Source: Pirellulales bacterium (GTDB taxonomy: Bacteria > Planctomycetota > Planctomycetia > Pirellulales > Thermoguttaceae). Taken from it: a DNA stretch of 23,892 bases. The notes under the pieces were generated by a model. It worked only from the letters and a program-made list of their open reading frames with translations. It was not told where the DNA came from and did not search any database. Shown piece by piece: positions 5,977 to 13,567 of this stretch (the stretch's first letter is position 1; each line of letters starts with the position of its first letter). The translations under genes and the position numbers were made by a program. The stretch covers positions 1-23,892 of the forward strand of contig DAOWNK010000013.1 in assembly GCA_030642635.1 (NCBI GenBank), read 5' to 3'.

Positions 5977-8900
5977 GTGATCAACTTCTGCTGGTCCTGC
6001 TTCATGTGGGTACTGGTGTTGGGTGCCATCGGCGGCGTCGTGGCGGCGTCGTACCTCTACTACCGGATGAACGATGAAATTCGTCACCGGGTGGAGGCAA
6101 TGTTATCTCAGCACTATACCAACTTGAAGGTCTCGATCCGTTCCGCCTACTTGGTGGAAGGGGAAGGGATCGAGGTACGCGGTCTGTCGATTGTCGAGCC
6201 GGGTGCGGACGGACCTGCCGAGTTGATCTATATCGACGAGGTCATGCTTCGCTGCTCGACCGATTGGCGGGATTTGATCGCCGAGAAGCCGCAGGTCACG
6301 GAGATCAGGATTCGCCGTTCGACGCTTCGCCCCGTGCGGCGTCCGGACGGCACGTACGGTATCTCGAAACTGTTGCCCGTGCCCAAGTTCAGCGACCGTC
6401 CGCCGAAGGTAATCGTCGAGAACAGTGTCGTCGAGATATTCGACCCGCAGAAAAACCCCTCCGGCATGTTGACACTGCGAGAGGTCAATCTTGTGCTGAC
6501 GTGTGGCACGGCCTCTAATAGTGGCATGGCCGTCTCGGCCGTGACTAACCACGACAAACGCATTTTGCAAGGAACGCTCACCGGCGACCATCTGCGTCGG
6601 GCGACGTTTCAAGGCGTTGTCGATCTCAAGGATCGGTCGTGGTCGATCGGCGGAGTGATCGAGGGCTTGGAGCTTTCGGGCGATCTGTACCGTTCGTTGC
6701 CCGGCCCATTGGCGGAAAAACTTGCCGCGCTGGGCGGACTACGCGGAGGATGTGCCGCAAAGTTTCAAGTAGCGTTTGACCCTTCGGCCAAGGAGCCGTA
6801 TCGCTATGAATTATCCGGCCGGCTCGTACATGGCCGGATAGACGACCCGCGGCTGCCGCATTCATTGACCGACATACGTGCGACGTTCCGGCTAAGCAAC
6901 GAGCGGCTGGATGTAAGCGAGATGGTCGCCCGGAGCAACCAGGCGACGTTGCGGCTGTCGTACCGCCAGGACGGTTTCGAGCCGACCAGCCCACGGATGC
7001 TTCAGGCGAGCGTCCGGCAGTTGGAGTTGGACGACCGGCTGCTGGAATGTTTGCCGGAACAGCTACAAGACCAATGGCACAAGTACCGCCCGTCGGGTTT
7101 GGTCGATGCGGAGGTGAAACTTTCGTTCGACGGGCGGAATTGGCGGCCGGATGTCTCGGCACGATGCCAAAATGTTTCGTTCGCACATTACAAGTTCCCT
7201 TATCGCCTGGACCACGGCAAGGGAACCTTGCAGCTAAAAAACGAGCATCTTGAGGTCCACCTGACCGCACACAACGGCAACCGGCCGGTGCGGCTCGACG
7301 CCGAGGTGCACAACCTGAACTCCAATCCGGTCGGCTGGTTCGAGGCCAAGGCGGAAGCTATACCAATCGACGAAAAACTGGTCGTTGCGCTGCCGGAAGG
7401 GCCGCGCCGGGTAGTCCGCTCGCTGCGCCCGCGCGGCACGGTCGACTTCTACGTCCGGCTATCGCGACTGTCGGCCGACGTGCCGCTTAGAAAACACCTG
7501 CTTATAGGACTGAATCGCTGTTCGATTAAGTACGAGAAGTTTCCGTATCCGCTCAGTAATATTCACGGCGTGATCGAAATGCTCGACGACCGTTGGGTGC
7601 TGCGCGACCTGGAGGGCACGAACGACACCGGCCGGGTAACCGGCGAAGGATATTTTACACCCGTCTCAGAGGGTCACGAATTGCTGCTTAAGTTCGCCGC
7701 AGCCGACGTTCCACTGGATGAGGAGTTGCGCGACGCATTGAAGCCGGATATACGCCGGATATGGAACGACCTGCGGCCAAAGGGCCGTATCGGCATCGGC
7801 TGCGATGTGCGATACCTGCCCGACCAAAGACGACTGAGCGTGGGTGTACGGGTCGAGCCACAGGACGATTCTGTGTCTATCTGTCCGGTCCAATTTCCAT
7901 ATCGACTGGAAAAATTGCACGGCGTGCTGGTCTACAACGACGGGCACGTAACCCTCCAGCGGCTGAAGGCCGAACACGGACCGGTCAAGCTCTCGGCGTC
8001 CGGGCACTGCGACCTGATGCCGGACGGGCAGTGGCGGATGCACTTCGATCGGCTTGCCATAGATCGGCTCCGACTCGACCGTGAACTTATGGGCACCATG
8101 CCCGAACGGGTGAAAAAAACACTCGGTCGGTTGAATCTCGAAGGGCCGGTCAGCCTGCGCGGCAGTTTCGACCTTGTAGGTGACGCACGCACCGGCCACA
8201 CGCCCAAAACACAATGGGATATGAACGTCTGCCTGCACCAAGGGGCGCTCGATTGCGGGATGAAGTTGGAAAATATCTACGGCAGTGCAACGTTCGCCGG
8301 GGCGTCCGACGGACGGCAATTCCACTGCCGAGGTGAACTGGACATCGACTCGCTTACATACAAAGATTGCCAATTCACTGAAGTGCGAGGACCCGTGTGG
8401 ATCGACGAACGTCGTGTGTTGTTGGGTTCCTGGGTCGATCGCCAAGAGACCGGGACCTCCGCAATCGATGGCTCTGAGCCTAAGCAATCGCGACCGCTAA
8501 GCGCAAAGCTCTTCGGCGGGATCGTCTTCGGCGACGCCTGGGTCGCCAAAGGCGCCACGCCGCAATACGCCGTGCACGCTGTGCTGACCCGGGCCGATTT
8601 GAGCCGCTGCGCACAGGAGGTCATGAACGGACGGCAGAACCTCCGCGGAACGGTTATGGCCACGCTCGATCTCCACGGGAACGGGTTCAGCCGAAACGCC
8701 ATGGTCGGCCGGGGTAATATCCGGTTGCGAGAAGCAAATATCTACGAGCTGCCGCTTATGATCGCAATGCTGAAAATCCTCAGCATTCGCATGCCCGACC
8801 CGAACGCCTTCAGCACCAGCGATATCGACTTCCGTATCCAAGGAGAGCACATCTACTTCGATCAGATCAATTTCAAAGGCGACGCCATCAGCCTGTTCGG

Positions 8901-9183
8901 CAAGGGCGAGATGAACTTACAGCAGGACGTTCGGCTGACGTTCCACGCAACGGTCGGTCGCGGCGAGCTGGACGTGCCAATAATCAAGGAGTTGTTCCGC
9001 GGCGCCAGTCAGCAAATTATGTTGATCCACGTCGACGGTACACTGCAAAACCCGAAAACCTGTCGAGAGGCGTTCCCGGGCGTCAATCAGGCGCTGCAAC
9101 AACTCACCGACGAGTTGCAAATGGTCCCGGAAGCCAGGCAATGGATGCCGAATGTCGAACATGGAATAAGAGTTAGGAAGTAA
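5977..9183 (+). CDS. Large membrane-anchored AsmA-like protein
   Basis: 1068 residues. One transmembrane helix near the N-terminus (about residues 8-27) is followed by a long beta-rich region of repeated units (for example FPYRLDHGKGTLQLKNEHLEV, FPYPLSNIHGVIEMLDD, FPYRLEKLHGVLVYNDG). The C-terminus (GRGNIRLREANIYELPLMI, FRIQGEHIYFDQINFKGDAISLFGKGEMNL) resembles the AsmA-like C-terminal domain. AsmA/TamB/YhdP proteins are thought to form lipid-transfer bridges across the periplasm; a similar role is inferred here. The start is uncertain: GTG at 5977 overlaps the stop of a 10-codon ORF (5948-5980), whereas GGAGGA (5950-5955) is better placed for an in-frame ATT at 5968. The next in-frame codon upstream of 5959 is a stop. 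Confidence 0.75.
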   Translation: MINFCWSCFMWVLVLGAIGGVVAASYLYYRMNDEIRHRVEAMLSQHYTNLKVSIRSAYLVEGEGIEVRGLSIVEPGADGPAELIYIDEVMLRCSTDWRDLIAEKPQVTEIRIRRSTLRPVRRPDGTYGISKLLPVPKFSDRPPKVIVENSVVEIFDPQKNPSGMLTLREVNLVLTCGTASNSGMAVSAVTNHDKRILQGTLTGDHLRRATFQGVVDLKDRSWSIGGVIEGLELSGDLYRSLPGPLAEKLAALGGLRGGCAAKFQVAFDPSAKEPYRYELSGRLVHGRIDDPRLPHSLTDIRATFRLSNERLDVSEMVARSNQATLRLSYRQDGFEPTSPRMLQASVRQLELDDRLLECLPEQLQDQWHKYRPSGLVDAEVKLSFDGRNWRPDVSARCQNVSFAHYKFPYRLDHGKGTLQLKNEHLEVHLTAHNGNRPVRLDAEVHNLNSNPVGWFEAKAEAIPIDEKLVVALPEGPRRVVRSLRPRGTVDFYVRLSRLSADVPLRKHLLIGLNRCSIKYEKFPYPLSNIHGVIEMLDDRWVLRDLEGTNDTGRVTGEGYFTPVSEGHELLLKFAAADVPLDEELRDALKPDIRRIWNDLRPKGRIGIGCDVRYLPDQRRLSVGVRVEPQDDSVSICPVQFPYRLEKLHGVLVYNDGHVTLQRLKAEHGPVKLSASGHCDLMPDGQWRMHFDRLAIDRLRLDRELMGTMPERVKKTLGRLNLEGPVSLRGSFDLVGDARTGHTPKTQWDMNVCLHQGALDCGMKLENIYGSATFAGASDGRQFHCRGELDIDSLTYKDCQFTEVRGPVWIDERRVLLGSWVDRQETGTSAIDGSEPKQSRPLSAKLFGGIVFGDAWVAKGATPQYAVHAVLTRADLSRCAQEVMNGRQNLRGTVMATLDLHGNGFSRNAMVGRGNIRLREANIYELPLMIAMLKILSIRMPDPNAFSTSDIDFRIQGEHIYFDQINFKGDAISLFGKGEMNLQQDVRLTFHATVGRGELDVPIIKELFRGASQQIMLIHVDGTLQNPKTCREAFPGVNQALQQLTDELQMVPEARQWMPNVEHGIRVRK

Positions 9184-9188
9184 AGGGG

Positions 9189-9254
9189 AAGGGGGAAGGC
9201 GGAAGGGGGAAGGGGGAAATCGAAATCAGCCTTCCCCCTTCCGCCTTCCCCCTT
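9189..9254. repeat. 25-bp perfect inverted repeat of pure purine/pyrimidine arms
   Basis: The left arm (9189-9213) is almost entirely G and A in AAGGGGGAAGG units with one central C; the right arm (9230-9254) is its perfect complement. The loop is 9214-9229. It begins 5 bp after the AsmA-like stop codon. The first 23 bases of the left arm are also mirror-symmetric, a triplex-prone feature. It could terminate transcription or block exonucleases, but no T-run follows. Confidence 0.75.
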
Positions 9255-9303
9255 ATCTAAAACCTATATTTGTTTGAGACATTCCAACACAAGGAGCTTT
9301 CTT

Positions 9304-9639
9304 ATGAGCATAGGTTCATTGGGAGGCATCGCCGGCAGCGCGGCCGGCTCACCGCTGCAACAGGTACACGGCTCGGACGTTGAGCGGACAGGGCAAGACG
9401 TTGCCGGACAGCAACGCCGCGTCCAAAGCGATCAAAAGGCCGAAGCGGCCGCCGGAATCGGTGAGGCCGACGGCGACGACCATGAGACCGAGGACCGCGA
9501 CGCCGACGGACGACGGCTCTGGGAAGAAGCTCCAAACCTCGAGGGCGAACAGCCGGACGCCGAATCGACTACCACACCGACGGTGCAATCCAAAGACACC
9601 ACCGGCCAGAGCGGCAACTTGCTGGACATGAGCGGGTGA
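9304..9639 (+). CDS. Small acidic, probably disordered planctomycete protein
   Basis: 111 residues without cysteine. A glycine/serine-rich start (MSIGSLGGIAGSAAGS) is followed by a highly charged, Q/E/D/R-rich body (DQKAEAAAGIGEADGDDHET, DRDADGRRLWE). I believe similar proteins recur in planctomycetes as conserved hypotheticals (from memory). The start at 9304 has AAGGAG 8 bp upstream, which is good evidence that it is translated; the in-frame ATG at 9274 lacks this. No signal peptide or membrane segment is apparent. The charged invariant-looking GIGEADGDxHETxDRDADGRR core is the part to test for conservation. Function unknown. Confidence 0.7.
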   Translation: MSIGSLGGIAGSAAGSPLQQVHGSDVERTGQDVAGQQRRVQSDQKAEAAAGIGEADGDDHETEDRDADGRRLWEEAPNLEGEQPDAESTTTPTVQSKDTTGQSGNLLDMSG

Positions 9640-9648
9640 GCGTTGGCA

Positions 9649-9680
9649 GTTCTTCCCCGGCGTCCACGCCGGGGAAGAAC
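9649..9680. repeat. 15-bp perfect hairpin after the acidic-protein gene
   Basis: GTTCTTCCCCGGCGT (9649-9663), loop CC, ACGCCGGGGAAGAAC (9666-9680): 15 consecutive pairs starting 9 bp after the stop codon. A possible terminator stem without a T-run, or a palindromic repeat; it abuts the repeat at 9680-9703. Confidence 0.6.
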
Positions 9681-9703
9681 GCCGCATGAACGCGGCGGCT
9701 AAA
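9680..9703. repeat. Palindromic repeat, GGCTAAA-border family
   Basis: CGCCGC (9680-9685), loop ATGAAC, GCGGCG (9692-9697), then GCTAAA. Shares its border with the repeats at 2820-2844 and 19726-19750. Confidence 0.5.
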
Positions 9704-9753
9704 CAAGTTGACTCGGCATTGCCATGCCCGGGTGAATCTCCTAAGATGCAACA

Positions 9754-10608
9754 ATGCGATTCACCAAAATGCACGGGACGGGCAATGATTACGTCTACGT
9801 GAACTGCTTCGAAGAACCTGGCCCGAACGACCCGGCCGGGTTGGCCCGGGCAGTCTCCGACCGACACTTCGGCGTCGGCGGCGACGGGCTGATCCTGATT
9901 TGCCCGAGCAACACGGCCGACGCACGGATGAGAATGTTCAACGCCGACGGCTCCGAGGCCGAAATGTGCGGCAACGGCATCCGATGCGTCGCAAAATACG
10001 TCTACGACCACGGCATCTGCCGCAATAAAACGCTAACGGTCGCCACCGGCGGCGGGCTGCTCAGTCTCGAACTGGAAGTGGACGACGGACTGGTTCGTCG
10101 CGTCAAGGTAGACATGGGCGAGCCGATACTGCTGCCCGAGTCGGTCCCGACCACGCTGCCGTCCAACCCGGCGATAGACGGCGGCCCGGCGGCCGGGGTC
10201 GAGCTTGTCGTCGATGGTGAACGGCTGGAGGTAACATGCGTCTCGATGGGCAACCCTCATTGTGTTGCGTTTGTCGAGGAGTTGACCGACCGTTGGGTGT
10301 TGGAAATCGGACCGAAGGTTGAAACCAATCCGCACTTTTTCAACCGCGTAAACGCAGAGTTCGTCGAAGTGATTTCGCCATCGGAGATACGAATGCGTGT
10401 ATGGGAGCGCGGCAGCGGCGAGACGCTCTCCTGCGGCACCGGCGCGGCGGCCGTATGCGTGGCAGGCGTGCTCCTGGGACATACCAACAAAAAAATCACC
10501 GCGCACCTGCCCGGCGGCAATCTCGAACTGTACTGGGCCGACGACAATCACGTGTACCTAACCGGCGAGGCGGTAGAGGTGTTTTCTGGGGAATGGAATA
10601 GAGATTAG
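9754..10608 (+). CDS. dapF: Diaminopimelate epimerase
   Basis: 284 residues, the usual DapF length. It interconverts LL- and meso-diaminopimelate in lysine and peptidoglycan-precursor synthesis. Both catalytic cysteines are present in their motifs: Cys72 in EMCGNGIRC and Cys227 in SCGTGAAA. Other family signatures are the N-terminal FTKMHGTGNDYV and RHFGVGGDGL, and FNADGSEAEMCGNG. The cofactor-free racemase fold (two alpha/beta domains) is expected. The ATG at 9754 begins the conserved FTKMHG motif directly; no Shine-Dalgarno is evident. The TAG stop lies inside a palindromic repeat (10604-10629) that fills the 30-bp gap to the DUF374 gene. Presence of DapF fits planctomycetes, which do make peptidoglycan. 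Confidence 0.95.
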   Translation: MRFTKMHGTGNDYVYVNCFEEPGPNDPAGLARAVSDRHFGVGGDGLILICPSNTADARMRMFNADGSEAEMCGNGIRCVAKYVYDHGICRNKTLTVATGGGLLSLELEVDDGLVRRVKVDMGEPILLPESVPTTLPSNPAIDGGPAAGVELVVDGERLEVTCVSMGNPHCVAFVEELTDRWVLEIGPKVETNPHFFNRVNAEFVEVISPSEIRMRVWERGSGETLSCGTGAAAVCVAGVLLGHTNKKITAHLPGGNLELYWADDNHVYLTGEAVEVFSGEWNRD

Positions 10609-10629
10609 CCGCTTGCGGCTTAGCAACGA
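10604..10629. repeat. Palindromic repeat, TAAGCCGCAAGCGGCTTA family
   Basis: AGCCGC, loop TT, GCGGCT at the centre. Read on the minus strand, all 26 bases match 20492-20517 (inside the O-antigen ligase gene) at 24 positions, beyond the palindrome itself. Shorter copies are at 11423-11441 and 17700-17714. Confidence 0.65.
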
Positions 10630-10638
10630 TTGCAAAAC

Positions 10639-11418
10639 ATGAAACTCGACAGCCCACTGCTGAACAAAATCGGCGGCCTGCTCGGCGCTGCGGCCATTCA
10701 GACGTATATGAGCACGCTCGATTACAAGATCGCGTACTACGATCGCTCGGTTGACCCGTCCAGTCCGAAGTGTCATGGTCAGAAGATATACATCTTCTGG
10801 CACGAGTACATCTTGCTGCCGATCTACATATACGGCCATTGCAACATTTCGATGTTGCTCTCGCGCCATCGCGACGCAGAGATACTTTCCCACGCGGCGT
10901 ACCACCTTGGATTCGACTTCGTCCGCGGCTCGACCAATCGCGGTGGTGTGGCGGCGATCCGCAAGCTGCTGGCGAAGAGCCGCAACATGCACCTGACAAT
11001 TACACCCGACGGACCGCGCGGGCCGCGTCGACGGCTGTCACCCGGCTCGATCTACATTGCATCGAAGCTGGGATTGCCGCTGGTGGTGGGGGGCCACGGG
11101 TATGATCGTCCGTGGCGGGTGAAAAATGCGTGGGACCGGTTCGCCATCCCACGGCCTTTTTCACGCGCCAGGGTCATCGCCAGTGAAAACATCTACATCC
11201 CGCCGAACCTCGACCGCGCAGGGCTGGAACATTTCCGCCAGAAGGTCGAGCAGATTATGAATCGCCTGACACTTGAGGCGGAGGCCTGGGCCGCCGCCGG
11301 CACGCGTAAGGTCGGACAGGTATGTAATAGTCGCAGTGGTGCACCGTTGCGGTGCCAACGGTTATACGAAAATTTCGACTGCCGTACAAAAGCCCCTCGA
11401 CTGCGTCGCGGGGCATAA
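10639..11418 (+). CDS. DUF374 lysophospholipid acyltransferase-like protein
   Basis: 259 residues. The motifs IFWHEYILLP (about 51-61) and TPDGPRGPRRRLSPG (about 122-136) are those of the DUF374 family, a branch of the LPLAT acyltransferases often placed near lipid A-like or envelope genes; the His of FWHE stands in for the HX4D motif. It probably acylates an envelope lipid at the inner membrane. The start is the ATG at 10639; an in-frame TTG at 10630 is possible. The last ~30 residues (from about SGAPLRCQ on) are encoded by a small hairpin (11340-11354) and the 28-bp palindromic repeat (11388-11415), so the original C-terminus was probably near VGQVCNSR. Confidence 0.75.
   Translation: MKLDSPLLNKIGGLLGAAAIQTYMSTLDYKIAYYDRSVDPSSPKCHGQKIYIFWHEYILLPIYIYGHCNISMLLSRHRDAEILSHAAYHLGFDFVRGSTNRGGVAAIRKLLAKSRNMHLTITPDGPRGPRRRLSPGSIYIASKLGLPLVVGGHGYDRPWRVKNAWDRFAIPRPFSRARVIASENIYIPPNLDRAGLEHFRQKVEQIMNRLTLEAEAWAAAGTRKVGQVCNSRSGAPLRCQRLYENFDCRTKAPRLRRGA
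11388..11415. repeat. Diverged copy of the 28-bp palindromic repeat, inside the DUF374 ORF
   Basis: Same layout as 5887-5914 and 20990-21017: AAAAGCCCC, arm, TGC loop, arm, GGGGCA. Two stem pairs are swapped in a compensating way (C-G to G-C and G-C to C-G) and one pair is lost. It encodes the last residues of the DUF374 protein. Confidence 0.65.
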
Positions 11419-11422
11419 ATCA

Positions 11423-11441
11423 TTGCTAAGCCGCAAGCGGC
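11423..11441. repeat. Palindromic repeat between the DUF374 gene and xseA
   Basis: TTGCTAAGCCGCAAGCGGC, the same element as 10604-10629 (reverse orientation) and 20492-20517. It fills most of the 33-bp intergenic gap. Confidence 0.55.
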
Positions 11442-11451
11442 CTTTTCCCTC

Positions 11452-12672
11452 ATGACGACTACAAACAAGCCACAAAAACGAGTCCTCTCGGTCTGCGAGT
11501 TGACCGCACGGATCAAGGACCTGCTGGAATCGTCGTTTCCGACGGTCTGGGTGGCCGGCGAGGTATCGAACCTTGCCCGACCCGGCTCGGGACATTGTTA
11601 TTTCACGCTGAAGGACGACCGTGCACAGATTCGGGCGGCCATCTGGCGAAACTCCGCCGCTAAATTACGGTTCGACCTGCACGACGGCCTGGAGGTGATC
11701 TGCCACGGGCACATCGACGTTTACGCACCGCGTGGAAGCTATCAGTTGATCGTCGATGGGATCGAACCGCGTGGGATCGGAGCGTTAGAGTTGGCCCTGC
11801 GGCAACTCCGAGATAAACTCCAGCGCGAAGGGCTGTTCGACACTGCCCGAAAGCAACCGCTGCCGGAATTCGTACGCCGGATCGCTGTGGTGACCAGCCC
11901 GACCGGTGCTGCGATACACGACTTCCTCAAGGTGCTCGGTCGCCGCTGGCGCGGCGCCGATGTGCTGATTGTGCCTACTCGGGTGCAAGGGCAAGGCGCC
12001 GCCGATGAGATTGCAGAGGCCATAGCCACGGTTGCCCGGCTCACCAGGCCGGTAGATTGCGTCGTGGTCACCCGCGGCGGCGGGAGCCTTGAGGACCTTT
12101 GGGCGTTCAACGAGGAGGTGGTCGTCCGTGCGATCGCCGGTTGCCCGATCCCGACCGTCTCGGCCATAGGCCACGAGATCGACGTGACGCTTTCAGACCT
12201 TGCCGCCGACGTTCGGGCACTAACGCCCAGCGAGGCGGCCGAATTGGTCGCACCGTCCTCCGACGAGCTGTCCGGTATGCTCGGCCAGTACCGGAAGCGT
12301 CTGACAACGGCATTTCGGTCGCGTGCCGTATCCGCCCGATCAAAGCTGGATGCCTTGGCTGCACATCACGCCTTTCGCCGGCCGTATCAACTCGTCCACG
12401 AGAGGGCCAGGCGGATTGACGAGTTGGAAGGCCGCTGCACCCTGGCAATTCGCAACTACACGAAACACGCCCGGCAGCGGACCGACGCGGCGGCCTTGCA
12501 ACTCGAATCGCTCAGCCCGCTGGCCGTTCTTGGACGCGGCTACAGCCTGACTAAGCGGACAGCCGACGGCAGTGTGGTTCGCAACGCCACCGATTTAACA
12601 CCCGGTGAGCAGATAACCACGCGATTCACCCGAGGAGAAGCAATTAGCCGGGTAGAGCGGATTGAAAAATAA
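11452..12672 (+). CDS. xseA: Exonuclease VII large subunit
   Basis: 406 residues, close to family length. The N-terminal OB-fold (about 10-105: VSELT-like SVCELTARIKDLLESSFP, VWVAGEVSNL, GHCYFTLKD) is followed by the catalytic domain with VVTSPTGAAIHDFL (about 145-158) and TRGGGSLEDLWAFNEE (about 206-221), then the coiled-coil region and the C-terminal LAVLGRGYSL motif. ExoVII degrades single-stranded DNA in both directions and normally needs the small subunit XseB. No xseB follows here, although it is often the next gene; it must be elsewhere or too diverged to see. The gene starts 33 bp after the DUF374 stop codon. It converges on the gene ending at 12694. Confidence 0.95.
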   Translation: MTTTNKPQKRVLSVCELTARIKDLLESSFPTVWVAGEVSNLARPGSGHCYFTLKDDRAQIRAAIWRNSAAKLRFDLHDGLEVICHGHIDVYAPRGSYQLIVDGIEPRGIGALELALRQLRDKLQREGLFDTARKQPLPEFVRRIAVVTSPTGAAIHDFLKVLGRRWRGADVLIVPTRVQGQGAADEIAEAIATVARLTRPVDCVVVTRGGGSLEDLWAFNEEVVVRAIAGCPIPTVSAIGHEIDVTLSDLAADVRALTPSEAAELVAPSSDELSGMLGQYRKRLTTAFRSRAVSARSKLDALAAHHAFRRPYQLVHERARRIDELEGRCTLAIRNYTKHARQRTDAAALQLESLSPLAVLGRGYSLTKRTADGSVVRNATDLTPGEQITTRFTRGEAISRVERIEK

Positions 12673-12693
12673 ATCCTTCAGCACGAAACCACA

Positions 12694-12942
12694 TTAAACC
12701 GACTTGGTCTGAGACGGAGACGACAGTTGTTCCACACGAACAACGTGCAAAAGCGAGCAATGCTCGACACGATCCAGGACACCTTTTGTCGGGTCAGACG
12801 CAACACCGATATCCACGCGCGAACGAAGCACGAGAACAAGCTCGGGATGACGGATATCAAAGAACTTGCCGTCGGTCATGTGTATTCTCAACGGCACAAA
12901 CGGTTGAATCTTGAGTAGTTCGACAAATTCTTGTGCTCGCAT
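12694..12942 (-). CDS. Small conserved planctomycete protein (MRAQEF family)
   Basis: 82 residues: MRAQEFVELLKIQPFVPLRI, then HMTDGKFFDIRHPELVLVLR and DRVEHCSLLHVVRVEQL. I recognise this as a widespread planctomycete hypothetical; the core PF.P.RIH.TDG..(Y/F)DIRHPE is distinctive. No characterised function. A small beta-rich single-domain protein is plausible; no signal peptide, membrane segment or metal motif is seen. The start at 12942 is preferred over the ATG at 12993 because it begins at the conserved MRAQEF and the extra residues fall in a non-coding-looking stretch. It is last in the minus-strand group that begins with the YhaM-like gene, though separated from its neighbour by 112 bp. 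Confidence 0.75.
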   Translation of the reverse strand: MRAQEFVELLKIQPFVPLRIHMTDGKFFDIRHPELVLVLRSRVDIGVASDPTKGVLDRVEHCSLLHVVRVEQLSSPSQTKSV

Positions 12943-13054
12943 AGTTATTCCCGTTCTGTTGTTCAAATCCTTCCCGACAATTCTATTATGCACGCCGAAA
13001 ATTGTATGTCAAGGGTATGGTGATTGTTATGATGCACGGCCAATTCGCAATCGG

Positions 13055-13549
13055 CTATCCGTCGCCGGAAATCACCGACCCGGATTGAGGGTCTACGGCA
13101 ACCCCGCCGGTGATCTTTGCCAACTCGCCGAGCACCAGCAGCAGCGCGCTGGGATCAAGCATATCGTCTTCGTCTTCGGAAAACTCCGGCACTTCCTCGA
13201 AGTGCAAGACGTCGAACCGGGCGTCACACCGGGCAATTTGCTTCACGGCGGCTATCTCGTTCGGCTCGCAGGCGGTCGGCTTCATCTGCTCGACCAGTTC
13301 GGATGCCTGCTCCAGTACCTCCTCCCCGTCGATGTAGCAGATATCCAGCGCGGCGAAGTCGTCAGGCGAGAGCAATGTCAGTGAATCGAACAGCCCGTTC
13401 TCGTCCTCGTTTAGGTTCGTCAACACATAGTGCTCGTTCATCGCGGCAATGGCCTCTTGTACCGTTTTCAACTTCGGGCGGTTGTTGGAACTAAACAGCA
13501 CGAAGTACGTCTCGCGCCAACTGTATCGGCCGTCTTCGAACATCGACAT
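13055..13549 (-). CDS. Conserved planctomycete protein of unknown function (MFEDGRYSW family)
   Basis: 164 residues. Recognisable segments are MFEDGRYSWRETYFVLF, a central SLTLLSPDDFAALDICYIDG, RCDARFDVLHFEEV and the acidic C-terminus MLDPSALLLVLGELAKITGG then VAVDPQSG. I believe this is a planctomycete-restricted conserved family (from memory). No known domain is evident. The start at 13549 is chosen because AAAAAGGAA lies 6-7 bp upstream; the TTG at 13567 is inside that site. It begins 18 bp after the proC stop codon, so the two are almost certainly cotranscribed. Function unknown. Confidence 0.75.
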   Translation of the reverse strand: MSMFEDGRYSWRETYFVLFSSNNRPKLKTVQEAIAAMNEHYVLTNLNEDENGLFDSLTLLSPDDFAALDICYIDGEEVLEQASELVEQMKPTACEPNEIAAVKQIARCDARFDVLHFEEVPEFSEDEDDMLDPSALLLVLGELAKITGGVAVDPQSGSVISGDG

Positions 13550-13567
13550 TGGAAGTTCCTTTTTCAA

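Noticed and set aside
7666..8487. Minus-strand ORF of 273 codons inside the AsmA-like gene
   Set aside because: No domain, no ribosome-binding site, and the plus-strand gene is continuous with repeated FPYRL-type units.
9184..9256. CRISPR-like repeat array
   Set aside because: It is a single inverted repeat of purine-rich units, without regularly spaced repeats and unique spacers.
13117..13494. Plus-strand ORF over the MFEDGRYSW gene
   Set aside because: Arg/Ser/Pro-rich shadow translation; the minus-strand gene has a ribosome-binding site and a recognisable family pattern.
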